Translations under genes and position numbers: made by a program
Notes under the pieces: generated by a model
Databases searched by the model: none
Told to the model about the DNA's origin: nothing
The model's input: the letters and a program-made list of their open reading frames with translations, nothing else
Source: Psychroflexus planctonicus
GTDB taxonomy: Bacteria > Bacteroidota > Bacteroidia > Flavobacteriales > Flavobacteriaceae
Assembly: GCF_014640195.1 (NCBI RefSeq)
Contig: NZ_BMGM01000005.1
Span: 186,001 to 250,000 of the forward strand
Reading direction: 5' to 3'
Length of the DNA stretch: 64,000 nt
Shown: piece by piece, positions 53,669-61,241 of the stretch
Numbering within the stretch: the stretch's first letter is position 1
How the letters are laid out: the number at the start of each line of letters is the position of its first letter

Positions 53669-54859
53669 TCAATACATAAAGCCAAAAAGCCAAATAGGAA
53701 TTACATTCCCAAAGCCAATTTCAATTCCATCTTTTGCAATGTACGCGTCTGAAACTCCCGAAATCTGTTTTCGGGTTTTGCTTTTACCACCAATTTCAAA
53801 AGTATATTTTTGGTTGATGAGGAAATCGGCTTGCTGTGATAAATGAACTTGGTGCACATCTGTAAATTGATTTAAAAAAAAGGTTTCTCTTATGTTACCC
53901 ACATTCGTGTTTACTTTAGCTAATGTGTACATTAAATTGGTGTTGTGTAAGTACAATTTTTCTGGTTTGGTTAAGACGCCTATTCCTTTTGTGTTTTTAT
54001 AAAGCTCAATCATTAAATTAGCTCTGCACAGTACTTTTATAGCATGAACAAGACTATTTCTGGTCAGTCCGATTTTTTCACTCAATTTTGAAATATTTGG
54101 TGTGAATGGCGCACTTGATGCAACTGCAATCAGTAATTTTTTTAGCCTTACTAAGGTGTCAAAACTCATATCTTCTATCGCATTAATATCCGTTTCAATT
54201 ACTAAATTGATGGTATTTAGTAGTTTTTGGGAATAAGCATCTTCATTTTCGATAAAATAAGGATATGCACCGATTTTTAAGTATTTGTCAAACAAAGCTA
54301 GAGGTTTGATGGATTGCAGTAATTCATTTGAAATGCTTTGGTGGTTGTTCAGGATATCTTCAAAAGAATAAAAGGGTAATTTTTGCTTCGTTTCTAATTC
54401 AATAAATTCTCTAAATGATAATTCTTTTAAATGATAGCTAACCGCTCTTCTACTTAAATCAGATTCAGATTTATATATCTGCAACAATGACGATGATGTA
54501 AAAATTACTTTTAGATTAGGAAAAGTATCGTAGATTAGTTTTATTTCTCTTGACCAATTTGGGTATTTGTGTACTTCATCTAACAAAAGGAACTTGCCTC
54601 CAAAAAGCTCGAATGTTTTTGCAAGTTCAAATAAAGTTTTATCATAAAAGTAAATGTGATCTAAGCTTACATATAAACTACTATTGGTGGGCAAATGAAA
54701 CTTTGCCAATTGCAGAAGTAAGGTGGTTTTGCCTGCACCGCGAGCTCCTTTTATCGCTATCAGTCGATTATTTAAGTCTAAATTCTGAAGTAAATAACGC
54801 TCAAAATCTTTTGATACGCCCAATAATTTTTGCTGAAATTCTAATTGTAAGTCTTCCAT
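53669..54859 (-). CDS. AAA ATPase with DUF4143 C-terminal domain
   Basis: A 396-residue ATPase of the family often labelled archaeal-type AAA/DUF4143. Walker A is GARGAGKTT (residues 38-46) and Walker B FLLLDEVHK (90-97). A winged-helix segment lies in the middle (ISKLSEKIGLTRNSLVHAIKVL), and the C-terminal part (HQVHLSQQADFLINQKYTFEIGGKSKTRKQ) has the DUF4143 nuclease-like fold, with the ordering ADF..FEIG-K of a PD-(D/E)XK core. Biological role is not established. Its promoter is covered by three evenly spaced 17-bp palindromes, an unusually elaborate control region for a single gene; the winged helix makes self-regulation possible. Confidence 0.87.
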   Translation of the reverse strand: MEDLQLEFQQKLLGVSKDFERYLLQNLDLNNRLIAIKGARGAGKTTLLLQLAKFHLPTNSSLYVSLDHIYFYDKTLFELAKTFELFGGKFLLLDEVHKYPNWSREIKLIYDTFPNLKVIFTSSSLLQIYKSESDLSRRAVSYHLKELSFREFIELETKQKLPFYSFEDILNNHQSISNELLQSIKPLALFDKYLKIGAYPYFIENEDAYSQKLLNTINLVIETDINAIEDMSFDTLVRLKKLLIAVASSAPFTPNISKLSEKIGLTRNSLVHAIKVLCRANLMIELYKNTKGIGVLTKPEKLYLHNTNLMYTLAKVNTNVGNIRETFFLNQFTDVHQVHLSQQADFLINQKYTFEIGGKSKTRKQISGVSDAYIAKDGIEIGFGNVIPIWLFGFMY

Positions 54860-54861
54860 AG

Positions 54862-54942
54862 TGCTTTTATAAAAAGCAAATATACAAATATAATGCTTTT
54901 TTTAAAAGCACTTTTAATATTATTTTGCTTTTTCAAAAAGCA
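54862..54942 (-). promoter_or_regulatory. Array of three 17-bp palindromes at 32-bp period over the DUF4143 ATPase promoter
   Basis: Three copies of TGCTTTT-N3-AAAAGCA occupy 54862-54878, 54894-54910 and 54926-54942. Start-to-start distance is exactly 32 bp both times, about three helical turns, so all sites face one side of the DNA. Two tandem minus-strand -7 boxes TATATTTG (complements of 54885-54892 and 54877-54884) lie between the first two palindromes. The third site can extend to 9-bp arms. Confidence 0.75.
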
Positions 54943-55189
54943 ATGTTGATATTATCAAATTTTAAAACTAAACTTGATAATTATAGTGGTGTATGCTTCC
55001 TTGATCACTTTTTATTCAAGGAATTTAAATTCATCAACAATCAAAAACATCCATCTTTAGTCTTCCCAGAATGGAATAAGTTCGGTTTGAATTTATATTT
55101 AAAGCCGTTTTATGTAATTCAGATTTAACTATCAAAAATAGTTTATAGAATAATTAAGTTCATTTCAATATAAAAAAGCGAAATTCCAT

Positions 55190-55197
55190 TACTTTTG
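55190..55197 (+). promoter_or_regulatory. -7 promoter box of the exonuclease III gene
   Basis: TACTTTTG matches TAnnTTTG and ends 17 bases before the ATG at 55215, leaving a short 5' leader. No clear -33 partner is seen. Confidence 0.4.
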
Positions 55198-55214
55198 AAA
55201 TCAAATACTTTTCA

Positions 55215-55976
55215 ATGAAAATACTTTCCTACAACGTCAACGGAATTCGCGCAGCTTTAAAAAAAGATTTGATCAGTTGGTTGAAAGCAGCCGATGCAGA
55301 TGTGGTTTGTTTTCAAGAAACCAAAGCCCAACCCGAACAAATAGACAATTCGCTTTTTGAGGACATTGGATACAAGTATTGCTATTGGTTTTCTGCCCAG
55401 AAAAAAGGCTATAGCGGTGTGGGAATCATCAGCAAAACTGAACCTAAAAATATAGTGTACGGAACAGGAATAGATTATATGGATGCAGAAGGGCGAAATC
55501 TCCGTGCCGATTTTGAAGAGATTTCCATCATGAGCATGTATTTGCCTTCGGGAACAAATGATGCTCGATTAGATTTTAAATTGAAATATATGGACGATCT
55601 TCAAACCTACATCAATCAATTAACCAAAGAAGTTCCCAACTTAAACATTTGTGGCGATTACAATATTTGTCATGAACCCATAGACATTCACGATCCAGTT
55701 CGACTCAAAAATGTATCTGGATTTTTACCTGTTGAACGCGAATGGCTTTCAGCCTTTTTAGCAAGTGGATTTACAGACACCTTTCGTTTGCAACATCCAG
55801 AAGAAACCGCTTATTCGTGGTGGAGTTACCGTGCCAATGCAAGAGCCAATAACAAAGGCTGGCGATTGGATTATCATTTATTAGCCAATCACTTACAAGA
55901 TAAAATAAAACGAACAGCCATCTTGAATCAAGCCAAACACAGCGATCATTGTCCTGTACTTTTAGAACTCAAATAA
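55215..55976 (+). CDS. xth: Exodeoxyribonuclease III (AP endonuclease family)
   Basis: Cuts at abasic sites and trims 3' ends in base-excision repair. The 253-residue protein has the exonuclease-endonuclease-phosphatase fold: SYNVNGIRAALKK with the conserved Asn, VVCFQETKA with the metal-binding Glu, ICGDYNICHEPIDIHDP with the catalytic Asp-Asn, WRLDYHLLA with Asp, and the terminal SDHCPVLLEL with the Asp-His pair. All catalytic residues are present. It is followed after 43 bases by an OmpA lipoprotein gene on the same strand. Confidence 0.95.
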   Translation: MKILSYNVNGIRAALKKDLISWLKAADADVVCFQETKAQPEQIDNSLFEDIGYKYCYWFSAQKKGYSGVGIISKTEPKNIVYGTGIDYMDAEGRNLRADFEEISIMSMYLPSGTNDARLDFKLKYMDDLQTYINQLTKEVPNLNICGDYNICHEPIDIHDPVRLKNVSGFLPVEREWLSAFLASGFTDTFRLQHPEETAYSWWSYRANARANNKGWRLDYHLLANHLQDKIKRTAILNQAKHSDHCPVLLELK

Positions 55977-56019
55977 ATACGAAACCCAACTTAAAACCGT
56001 TCAACTTAAAAAACAAATC

Positions 56020-56985
56020 ATGAAAATAATACGTTTATTTATTGCTATCGTGCTTCCAGTAGTATTGCTTACTTCTTGTGTAAGTCAGAAAAAATTCAAG
56101 GATTTAGAAGGAAATTACAATCGTTTAGTAGACGATTATCAAGAATTAAAAGATAATCATAATGATACAAAAGCAGAGCTGAGCGATGTAAAAAGCAAAT
56201 TAGCCAACCTAGAAAGCGAATACAATCAGCTAAAAGAAAAAGAAGAAGAATTGCGTATGGAATATGCCAATATGCAAACTAATTATTTGAATTTATCTAA
56301 ATCTTACGATGCTTTAGAAAAAAATAGCTCTTCTGCTTTGGCTGAAAACTCAAAAAGAAATCGTGAATTATTAAAAGAATTAGAAGAAAAAGAAAAAACT
56401 TTAGCGGAAGAGCAAACCCGATTAGAAAAGCTTCAAAAAGATTTAGCTTCTCGTTCTGAGCGCATCGATGAGCTTGAAGGCTTAATTGCAGATAAAGAAC
56501 AAAAAATGAATAATTTACGCGAAAACTTGTCTAAAGCCTTAACGAATTTTGAAGGCAAAGGCTTAAGTGTAGAGCAACGCGATGGCAAAGTATATGTTTC
56601 TATGGAAAACAAATTATTGTTTAGTTCAGGAAGCTGGTCTGTTGGAAGCGAAGGGAAAAAAGCAGTAACTGAATTAGGAAAAGTACTAGCACAAAATCCA
56701 GATATTGCCGTTTCTATTGAAGGACATACCGACGACGACCCGTACCGCGGAACGGGACAACTTACTGATAATTGGGATTTATCAACTAAGCGCGCTACCG
56801 AAGTTTTAAAATTGTTGTTGAAAAATAACAACATCGATCCACAAAACTTAACCGCAGCCGGAAAAGGAGAACATGCTCCGGTTGCTAGCAATGAAACTGC
56901 AGAAGGCAAAGCGAAAAATCGTAGGATTGAAGTGGTTTTAACACCTAAGTTAGATGAAATTTCAAATATGTTGAATGAGATGTAG
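56020..56985 (+). CDS. OmpA-family lipoprotein with coiled coil
   Basis: A 321-residue outer-membrane lipoprotein that probably anchors the envelope to peptidoglycan. A lipoprotein signal ends in LLTSC (Cys at about residue 20). Residues about 25-180 form a long coiled coil rich in Glu, Lys and Leu. Residues about 190-312 are an OmpA-like domain with SIEGHTDDDPYRG, LSTKRATEVLKLL and AAGKGEHAPVASNETAEGKAKNRRIEVVL, including the Asp and Arg that bind diaminopimelate. The domain order resembles Bacteroidota OmpA proteins rather than Pal. It is followed by an intrinsic terminator. Confidence 0.93.
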   Translation: MKIIRLFIAIVLPVVLLTSCVSQKKFKDLEGNYNRLVDDYQELKDNHNDTKAELSDVKSKLANLESEYNQLKEKEEELRMEYANMQTNYLNLSKSYDALEKNSSSALAENSKRNRELLKELEEKEKTLAEEQTRLEKLQKDLASRSERIDELEGLIADKEQKMNNLRENLSKALTNFEGKGLSVEQRDGKVYVSMENKLLFSSGSWSVGSEGKKAVTELGKVLAQNPDIAVSIEGHTDDDPYRGTGQLTDNWDLSTKRATEVLKLLLKNNNIDPQNLTAAGKGEHAPVASNETAEGKAKNRRIEVVLTPKLDEISNMLNEM

Positions 56986-57008
56986 GAAAAAATTAATTTT
57001 AAATTTAG

Positions 57009-57043
57009 AGTTCCAAATCTTGAATTAGGTTTGGAACTTTTTT
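57009..57043 (+). terminator. Intrinsic terminator after the OmpA lipoprotein gene
   Basis: AGTTCCAAA (57009-57017) pairs perfectly with TTTGGAACT (57030-57038) over a 12-base loop and is followed by a T-run to 57043. Confidence 0.85.
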
Positions 57044-57090
57044 ATGTTCTAAAATTATTTTACTTCAAGTCAGGTCATTTTAAAACCGAA

Positions 57091-57123
57091 AAGTACTTTT
57101 TTAAGTACTTTAAAGTATATTTG
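57091..57123 (+). promoter_or_regulatory. Operator and promoter of the second YefM-YoeB module
   Basis: Two identical palindromes AAGTACTT (57091-57098 and 57103-57110) lie 12 bp apart centre to centre, followed by a degenerate third (AAAGTATA). The -7 box TATATTTG (57116-57123) ends four bases before the antitoxin ATG, predicting a leaderless transcript. The 12-bp spacing is what I recall for YefM-YoeB operators elsewhere, although the core here is AGTACT rather than TGTACA. Confidence 0.55.
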
Positions 57124-57127
57124 TATT

Positions 57128-57376
57128 ATGGAAACAGTTAATTATACAAATTTTCGTTCAAATCTAAAGCATTGGTTTGATAAAGTTGTGGATGATGTAA
57201 GCGACATTATCATTAAACGCAAAAATGGTAAAGACCTTGTTTTGATATCATTAGACGAATACAATTCTTTAAAGGAAACATCTTATCTGTTGACAGGTAA
57301 AAATAGAGATGTTTTATTAAACGCTATTAAAGAACTGGAATCAGGAAATGGGACGCAAAAAGACTTAATCGAATAG
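57128..57376 (+). CDS. yefM: YefM/Phd-family antitoxin (second module)
   Basis: An 82-residue antitoxin of the same family as that at 10562. The fold is visible in VNYTNFRSNLKHWFDKV and KRKNGKDLVLISLDEYNSLKET, and the C-terminal third is charged. Its stop codon directly adjoins the toxin ATG. The N-terminal DNA-binding half differs from the first module, matching the different palindrome in its promoter, so cross-regulation between the two modules is not obvious. Confidence 0.9.
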   Translation: METVNYTNFRSNLKHWFDKVVDDVSDIIIKRKNGKDLVLISLDEYNSLKETSYLLTGKNRDVLLNAIKELESGNGTQKDLIE

Positions 57377-57637
57377 ATGAAATTAACTTGGTCAACTTCA
57401 TCTTGGGAAGATTATTTGTATTGGCAGAAAGTTGATAAAAAAATAGCTAAGCGAATAAATGAACTTATTAAGAGTTGCATGCGAACACCTTTTGAAGGAA
57501 TTGGAAAACCCGAAGCTTTAAAAGGTGACTTACAAAGGTATTGGTCTAGGCGAATAACATCTGAACATCGATTGGTTTATAAATACGATAATGAACACAT
57601 TATGATAGCAGCTTGTCGTTACCATTACGGAAAATGA
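57377..57637 (+). CDS. yoeB: YoeB-family mRNA interferase toxin (second module)
   Basis: An 86-residue YoeB toxin. SWEDYLYWQKVDKKIAKRI, TPFEGIGKPEALKGDL, YWSRRITSEHRLVYKY and the terminal CRYHYGK reproduce all conserved positions, including the catalytic Glu, Arg, His and C-terminal His-Tyr. It is similar to but clearly diverged from the first copy (10818). It is read from the same transcript as its antitoxin, then followed at once by a palindromic repeat. Confidence 0.92.
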   Translation: MKLTWSTSSWEDYLYWQKVDKKIAKRINELIKSCMRTPFEGIGKPEALKGDLQRYWSRRITSEHRLVYKYDNEHIMIAACRYHYGK

Positions 57638-57670
57638 TAATCTGTCTAGCTCAAATTTGAAATCTCGCTA

Positions 57671-57691
57671 GCGCGGATTTGTAATCCGCGC
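57671..57691. repeat. GCGCGGATT palindrome, left copy
   Basis: GCGCGGATT and AATCCGCGC pair perfectly with a 3-base loop TGT. Context is CTA before and C after. An otherwise identical copy with loop ACA lies at 58596-58616, on the other side of the ankyrin lipoprotein gene. Confidence 0.8.
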
Positions 57692-57736
57692 CTTTACAGC
57701 AAACAATATCAACCAATAAATTAAACCAATTATAAC

Positions 57737-58564
57737 ATGAAAAAATATATTGTATTTTTAATACCCTTAATATTTTATAGCTGTCTAGATTTTAGACCAC
57801 CATCTCATAATTTTTCAAATTTTTATGATACGCCTGCTGAACGCATTGTAAAAGCTATTGAGAAAAATGATTTAGAAGTTATTAGAGAAGAAGCAAATAA
57901 AAATGAAGAAATCTTAAATTTTAAAGACCCTAAATATAACATTTCTTTACTATCAATAGCCATTCTCAACGACAGGAAAAAAGCTTTTGAAGAATTGCTA
58001 AAATTGGGAGCTAACCCAAATATTATAAATGGGCGGCGGTGTGATACACCGCTCGGGGCTGCAGTAAAGTTTGAACCGCCAAACTGCAACATGTTTTTTA
58101 TTAATAAGCTCGTCGAGTATAATGCAGATGTTAGATTAAGGTATGGTGATGAATATGGAGAAGCCTGTAATAATGTCTTGAATAATGAAGCTATCGTAGA
58201 TGTAATTGTTTACAAGAGTGATGATATGAAATGTGGTATTAGGATGTTACAAGCATTGACGGCTAATATAGGTTGTGTTGATTTAAATGTTAATAATAAT
58301 CCTGAAGATTTTTATCATAATATAATTAATAGTAGCTTAGTCGAAGCTAATTTAGAAGCGCTTAAATTTTTTATTATTGATTTAAAATGCGAAGTCCCTG
58401 ATAAAATATTTGTAAATGGTGCAGCTGTAGAAGACTTTGGAAGTGGGTACTTTACTTTAGAAGAAATACTTGCAAGTGATTCTTTTCCTACAAGGAATAA
58501 ACCTTTTAATGCTGAAGTTAGAGAGGAGCTATTAAATTATTTAAAAAACAACGGTACAGATTAA
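57737..58564 (+). CDS. Ankyrin-repeat putative lipoprotein
   Basis: A 275-residue protein with a lipoprotein signal ending IFYSC (Cys at residue 16). Residues about 33-130 contain ankyrin-like repeats (PAERIVKAIEKNDLEVIREE, then ISLLSIAILNDRKKAFEELL and KLGANPNIINGRRCDTPLGAAV, followed by INKLVEYNADVRLRYGD); later repeats are degenerate. Ankyrin repeats bind other proteins; the partner is unknown. The gene is bracketed by two GC-rich palindromes of one family and is more AT-rich than its neighbours, so it may be a late arrival. I do not recognise a closer family. Confidence 0.75.
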   Translation: MKKYIVFLIPLIFYSCLDFRPPSHNFSNFYDTPAERIVKAIEKNDLEVIREEANKNEEILNFKDPKYNISLLSIAILNDRKKAFEELLKLGANPNIINGRRCDTPLGAAVKFEPPNCNMFFINKLVEYNADVRLRYGDEYGEACNNVLNNEAIVDVIVYKSDDMKCGIRMLQALTANIGCVDLNVNNNPEDFYHNIINSSLVEANLEALKFFIIDLKCEVPDKIFVNGAAVEDFGSGYFTLEEILASDSFPTRNKPFNAEVREELLNYLKNNGTD

Positions 58565-58595
58565 TGCTCTGACAGAGTGTATTCATAATTTACTA

Positions 58596-58616
58596 GCGCG
58601 GATTACAAATCCGCGC
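58596..58616. repeat. GCGCGGATT palindrome, right copy with inverted loop
   Basis: GCGCGGATT and AATCCGCGC with loop ACA, again preceded by CTA and followed by C. Relative to the left copy at 57671 the flanking bases are in direct orientation but the loop is reverse-complemented. Confidence 0.8.
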
Positions 58617-58717
58617 CGTCGGAATCTAGGTCAACTTCTACAAAAACAAAAAATTTCTAACCTTAACTTAACCTAAAAAACAAGATTTACTTTTAAGTTT
58701 GAAGCAAATATATAAAC

Positions 58718-60139
58718 ATGATGAACCGAAGAAAGTTTTTTAAAAATGGTGCTTTAGCTACCGTAGGAGTTGGATTATTAGGTGCTTGTAATGAGGTAGA
58801 TCAAATTTCAAAAACAACTGAATCATCTTCCAAAAAAGCCAAAAACATCATTTTTTTAGTGAGTGACGGAATGAGCCAAGGAACTTTGACTATGGCTGAT
58901 TCGCTAAAGCAACGCATGTATGGAAAAGCTTCGGTTTGGTTAGATTTATATAGAAACAACAAAGTGAATCGTGCTTTAATGGACATGGCTTCAGCAAGTT
59001 CGATTGTAACCGATTCGGCGGCGGCTTCTTCATCTTGGGGTGGCGGTCACCGTATTCCCAATGGCGGAATAAACGTGGGACGTGGCGGAGTTGAACACAA
59101 ACCCATTTGGCAAAAGTTTTTAAACGCAGGTAAAAAAGCTGGAATAGTTACTACCGTTCCTATTACGCATGCCACTCCAGCAGGATTTTGTGTAAATAGC
59201 GAAAGTAGAAACGACCAAGATGGTATTGCAGAAAAATACCTCGATTTGGGGTTAAGCGTAATGTTGGGCGGTGGCCAAGATTATTTTGACGCTAATTTTC
59301 GGGAAGACGGGAAAGATATGTATCAAGCTTTTGCTAATAACGGCTACACTGTAACTACTGAACGTGATGAAATGTTGGCTTCCGCAAACAACAAAATTCT
59401 AGGGGTTTTCGATAAAAGTGGATTGGCTTATACATTAGATCGAAATAACGAGAAAGAAATAGAAAAGCAAACGCCTTCTTTAGCTGAAATGACCCAAAAA
59501 GCTATTGATGTAATGAAAAATTCTCCTGAAGGATTTGTTTTACAAGTAGAAGGCGGAAAAGTAGATTGGGCTGCACATGCAAATGATGCCGGCGCCTTAA
59601 TTTACGATCAAATGGCATTTGATGATGCGGTTGAAGTAGCTATGAAATTTGCTGAAGCCGATGAAGAAACTTTGGTAATTATCACTACCGACCATGGCAA
59701 TGCAAATCCTGGAATAATGTATGGAAAGGATGTAAATGAAAATTTTGATCGTTTGCAAAGCTTTAAACATAGTAACGACTGGATTTTACAAGAAATCACA
59801 AAAAATGATAGCGTAGAACAAGTTAGAGAACGTATTGAATATGCTAATAACTATGGAATTAGCAAAGCGCAAGCACAATCTATTTTAGATTATTACAAAG
59901 GTTTAGAAAAGCCTGAAGAAGGTGTTTACAATTACAAAAAACTACCCTTTAAGTTGCTTTCTGAAATTCAGCAAGAATATCATTCGGTGGGTTGGATCAG
60001 TACCAATCATTCTGGAGATTTTGTTGAATTAGCTATGTATGGACCACATAGTAATCAATTGAATTCTTTTATGCGTAATACCGATTTACATAATTTTATG
60101 TTGAAGGCTACAGAAGTTGAAGATTTTGCAACCTACTAA
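58718..60139 (+). CDS. Alkaline phosphatase, predicted Tat-exported lipoprotein
   Basis: A 473-residue periplasmic or surface phosphomonoesterase that releases phosphate from organic compounds. The N-terminus has both a twin-arginine motif (NRRKFFKNGA) and a lipobox (LLGAC, Cys at about 24), so it is probably folded before export and then lipid-anchored. The metal site starts with FLVSDGMS, the nucleophile Ser is in VTDSAAASS, and IITTDHGNANPG and the late STNHSGDFVELAMYGP supply further metal ligands. This is the PhoA-like superfamily arrangement. No phosphate-regulated promoter motif is evident. It stands alone. Confidence 0.93.
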   Translation: MMNRRKFFKNGALATVGVGLLGACNEVDQISKTTESSSKKAKNIIFLVSDGMSQGTLTMADSLKQRMYGKASVWLDLYRNNKVNRALMDMASASSIVTDSAAASSSWGGGHRIPNGGINVGRGGVEHKPIWQKFLNAGKKAGIVTTVPITHATPAGFCVNSESRNDQDGIAEKYLDLGLSVMLGGGQDYFDANFREDGKDMYQAFANNGYTVTTERDEMLASANNKILGVFDKSGLAYTLDRNNEKEIEKQTPSLAEMTQKAIDVMKNSPEGFVLQVEGGKVDWAAHANDAGALIYDQMAFDDAVEVAMKFAEADEETLVIITTDHGNANPGIMYGKDVNENFDRLQSFKHSNDWILQEITKNDSVEQVRERIEYANNYGISKAQAQSILDYYKGLEKPEEGVYNYKKLPFKLLSEIQQEYHSVGWISTNHSGDFVELAMYGPHSNQLNSFMRNTDLHNFMLKATEVEDFATY

Positions 60140-60223
60140 TGCTTAATACGTTAAAATTAAGTTTATTGATGTTATTTTAAGATTACTCAAAGCTTTTCGT
60201 TTTAAATTTAAATAAAAAAAGCT

Positions 60224-60445
60224 ATGAAACTATCTGCCATTTCATTTTTAATTATCACCACATTTATACTTATTGCTGTAAGTATAATGGCTGCGCTAGA
60301 TGTAAGTTTCTCTTGGGTATTTTTCGCAACAGTACTTGGTCAAATTTTTTTGGTTTACACAGTATATAAAGTATTGATAGACAATTATAAAACCGACAAA
60401 ACTTTTGATGATTGGTATGAAGATGAGCCCATTGAGAAAGAATAA
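60224..60445 (+). CDS. Small two-helix membrane protein, unknown function
   Basis: A 73-residue protein with two hydrophobic segments (about 4-25 and 30-50) and an acidic cytoplasmic tail (DDWYEDEPIEKE). The pattern of two helices with a conserved-looking SWVFFATVLGQIFLVYTVYKVL stretch suggests a real gene, and an ATG with a purine-rich stretch before it supports the start. I do not recognise a named family. Confidence 0.65.
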   Translation: MKLSAISFLIITTFILIAVSIMAALDVSFSWVFFATVLGQIFLVYTVYKVLIDNYKTDKTFDDWYEDEPIEKE

Positions 60446-60589
60446 TTTGAGTTGTCAATATCCTGTGAATTAGAAAAGAGAAATTGTTAGTGTACTAGTC
60501 AAAAATAGTCTGATTATTGTTGATGCTCAGCTAACTTAAATAAACCGCAATAGGAACTTTTCATTATATATTACGATTTTAAAATGCTT

Positions 60590-60647
60590 GCCACTAACCA
60601 GCCTGCTGCTGGCAGGTGCACGAATAATTAATTAGTGTATTAGTGGC
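60590..60647. repeat. ATTAGTG-family hairpin element, copy 3, upstream of the GxxExxY pseudogene
   Basis: A 58-bp element whose ends GCCACTAA (60590-60597) and TTAGTGGC (60640-60647) are perfect reverse complements. A nested CCTGC/GCAGG stem (60602-60616) takes the place of the inner hairpin seen in copy 2. Confidence 0.75.
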
Positions 60648-60685
60648 TAATTTTATGTATTTTAGATAAAAAATTAGGTTTTCTT

Positions 60686-61060
60686 ATGGCTAATTTAATA
60701 TATAAAGATGAAGCTTACGAAATTATAGGTAAGTGTATGGAAGTACACAACCAACTAGGTGCTGGTTTCTTAGAAATTGTCTACAAAGATGCATTGGAAT
60801 TCGAATTTAAAAAATCAAACATTACCTATCAAAGAGAGAAATAATATAAAGTGAATTATAAAGGCATTATCTTACCTCATCACTTTTACGCAGACTTTGT
60901 TGTTTTGGGTAAAATAATTTTGGAAGTAAAAGCAGTTTCTGCCATTTCTGACGAATTTGTTGCACAAGCCATCAATTATTTAAAAGTTTCACAGAACAAG
61001 TTAGCTTTAATTGTAAATTTTGGAGAACATAAATTGACCTATAAACGGATTGTTTTATAA
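60686..61060 (+). pseudogene. GxxExxY-family gene interrupted by one nonsense codon
   Basis: The frame from the ATG at 60686 encodes a typical GxxExxY protein (PF13366): YEIIGKCMEVHNQLGAGFLE with the family-naming G-x-x-E-x-x-Y in GFLEIVY, then TYQREK. The next codon, TAA at 60842-60844, interrupts the frame, and the same frame continues as YKVNYKGIILPHHFYADFVV, LEVKAVSAI and LIVNFGEHKLTYKRIVL to a normal end. Total length would be 124 residues, that of the family. An AAA-to-TAA change would explain it. Function of the family is unknown, but it has a PD-(D/E)XK-like core (DFVV..LEVKA). It lies among copies of the ATTAGTG repeat. Confidence 0.85.
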
Positions 61061-61086
61061 GTTAAAATTCTGAAAGTTGAATATTA

Positions 61087-61134
61087 CCACTGATGCACTA
61101 ATATTATTCGTTAATCCATTCGTGTATTCGCGGC
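61087..61134. repeat. ATTAGTG-family element, copy 4 (degenerate)
   Basis: Begins CCACTGATGCACTAAT and ends ATTCGCGGC, with an internal ATTCGTG word. The ends no longer pair perfectly. It lies 26 bases after the GxxExxY pseudogene. Confidence 0.5.
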
Positions 61135-61190
61135 TATTTCTTTCTTATTTTAAATCACGGAATCTTATTTATAGTTACTTTAAGAGACTT

Positions 61191-61241
61191 GCCACTAATG
61201 CACTAATTTTAATTTTATTTGTTAATCCTGATCAGTGATTA
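61191..61241. repeat. ATTAGTG-family element, copy 5, abutting the recJ stop codon
   Basis: Begins GCCACTAATGCACTAAT, the complement of the right ends of copies 2 and 3, and ends in CAGTGATTA, whose last three bases are the recJ stop codon on the minus strand. Confidence 0.5.

Larger units (their letters stand above)
54860..55214. other. Divergent control region between the DUF4143 ATPase gene and exonuclease III
   Basis: The first 85 bases hold the palindrome array and two overlapping promoter boxes for the ATPase gene. The last 25 bases hold the -7 box of the exonuclease gene. Between about 54945 and 55185 I find only AT-rich sequence; a short open frame there (ending at 55128) has no recognisable product. 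Confidence 0.5.

Noticed and set aside
54862-54942. CRISPR-like array (regular 32-bp period)
   Set aside because: Only three units, the repeat is a short palindrome, the spacers are 15 bp and uniformly AT-rich, they cover promoter boxes, and no cas genes are nearby. An operator array explains it better.
54925-55128. 67-codon open frame in the ATPase-exonuclease interval
   Set aside because: It starts inside the third operator palindrome, has no recognisable domain, and the region is AT-rich enough for chance frames of this length.
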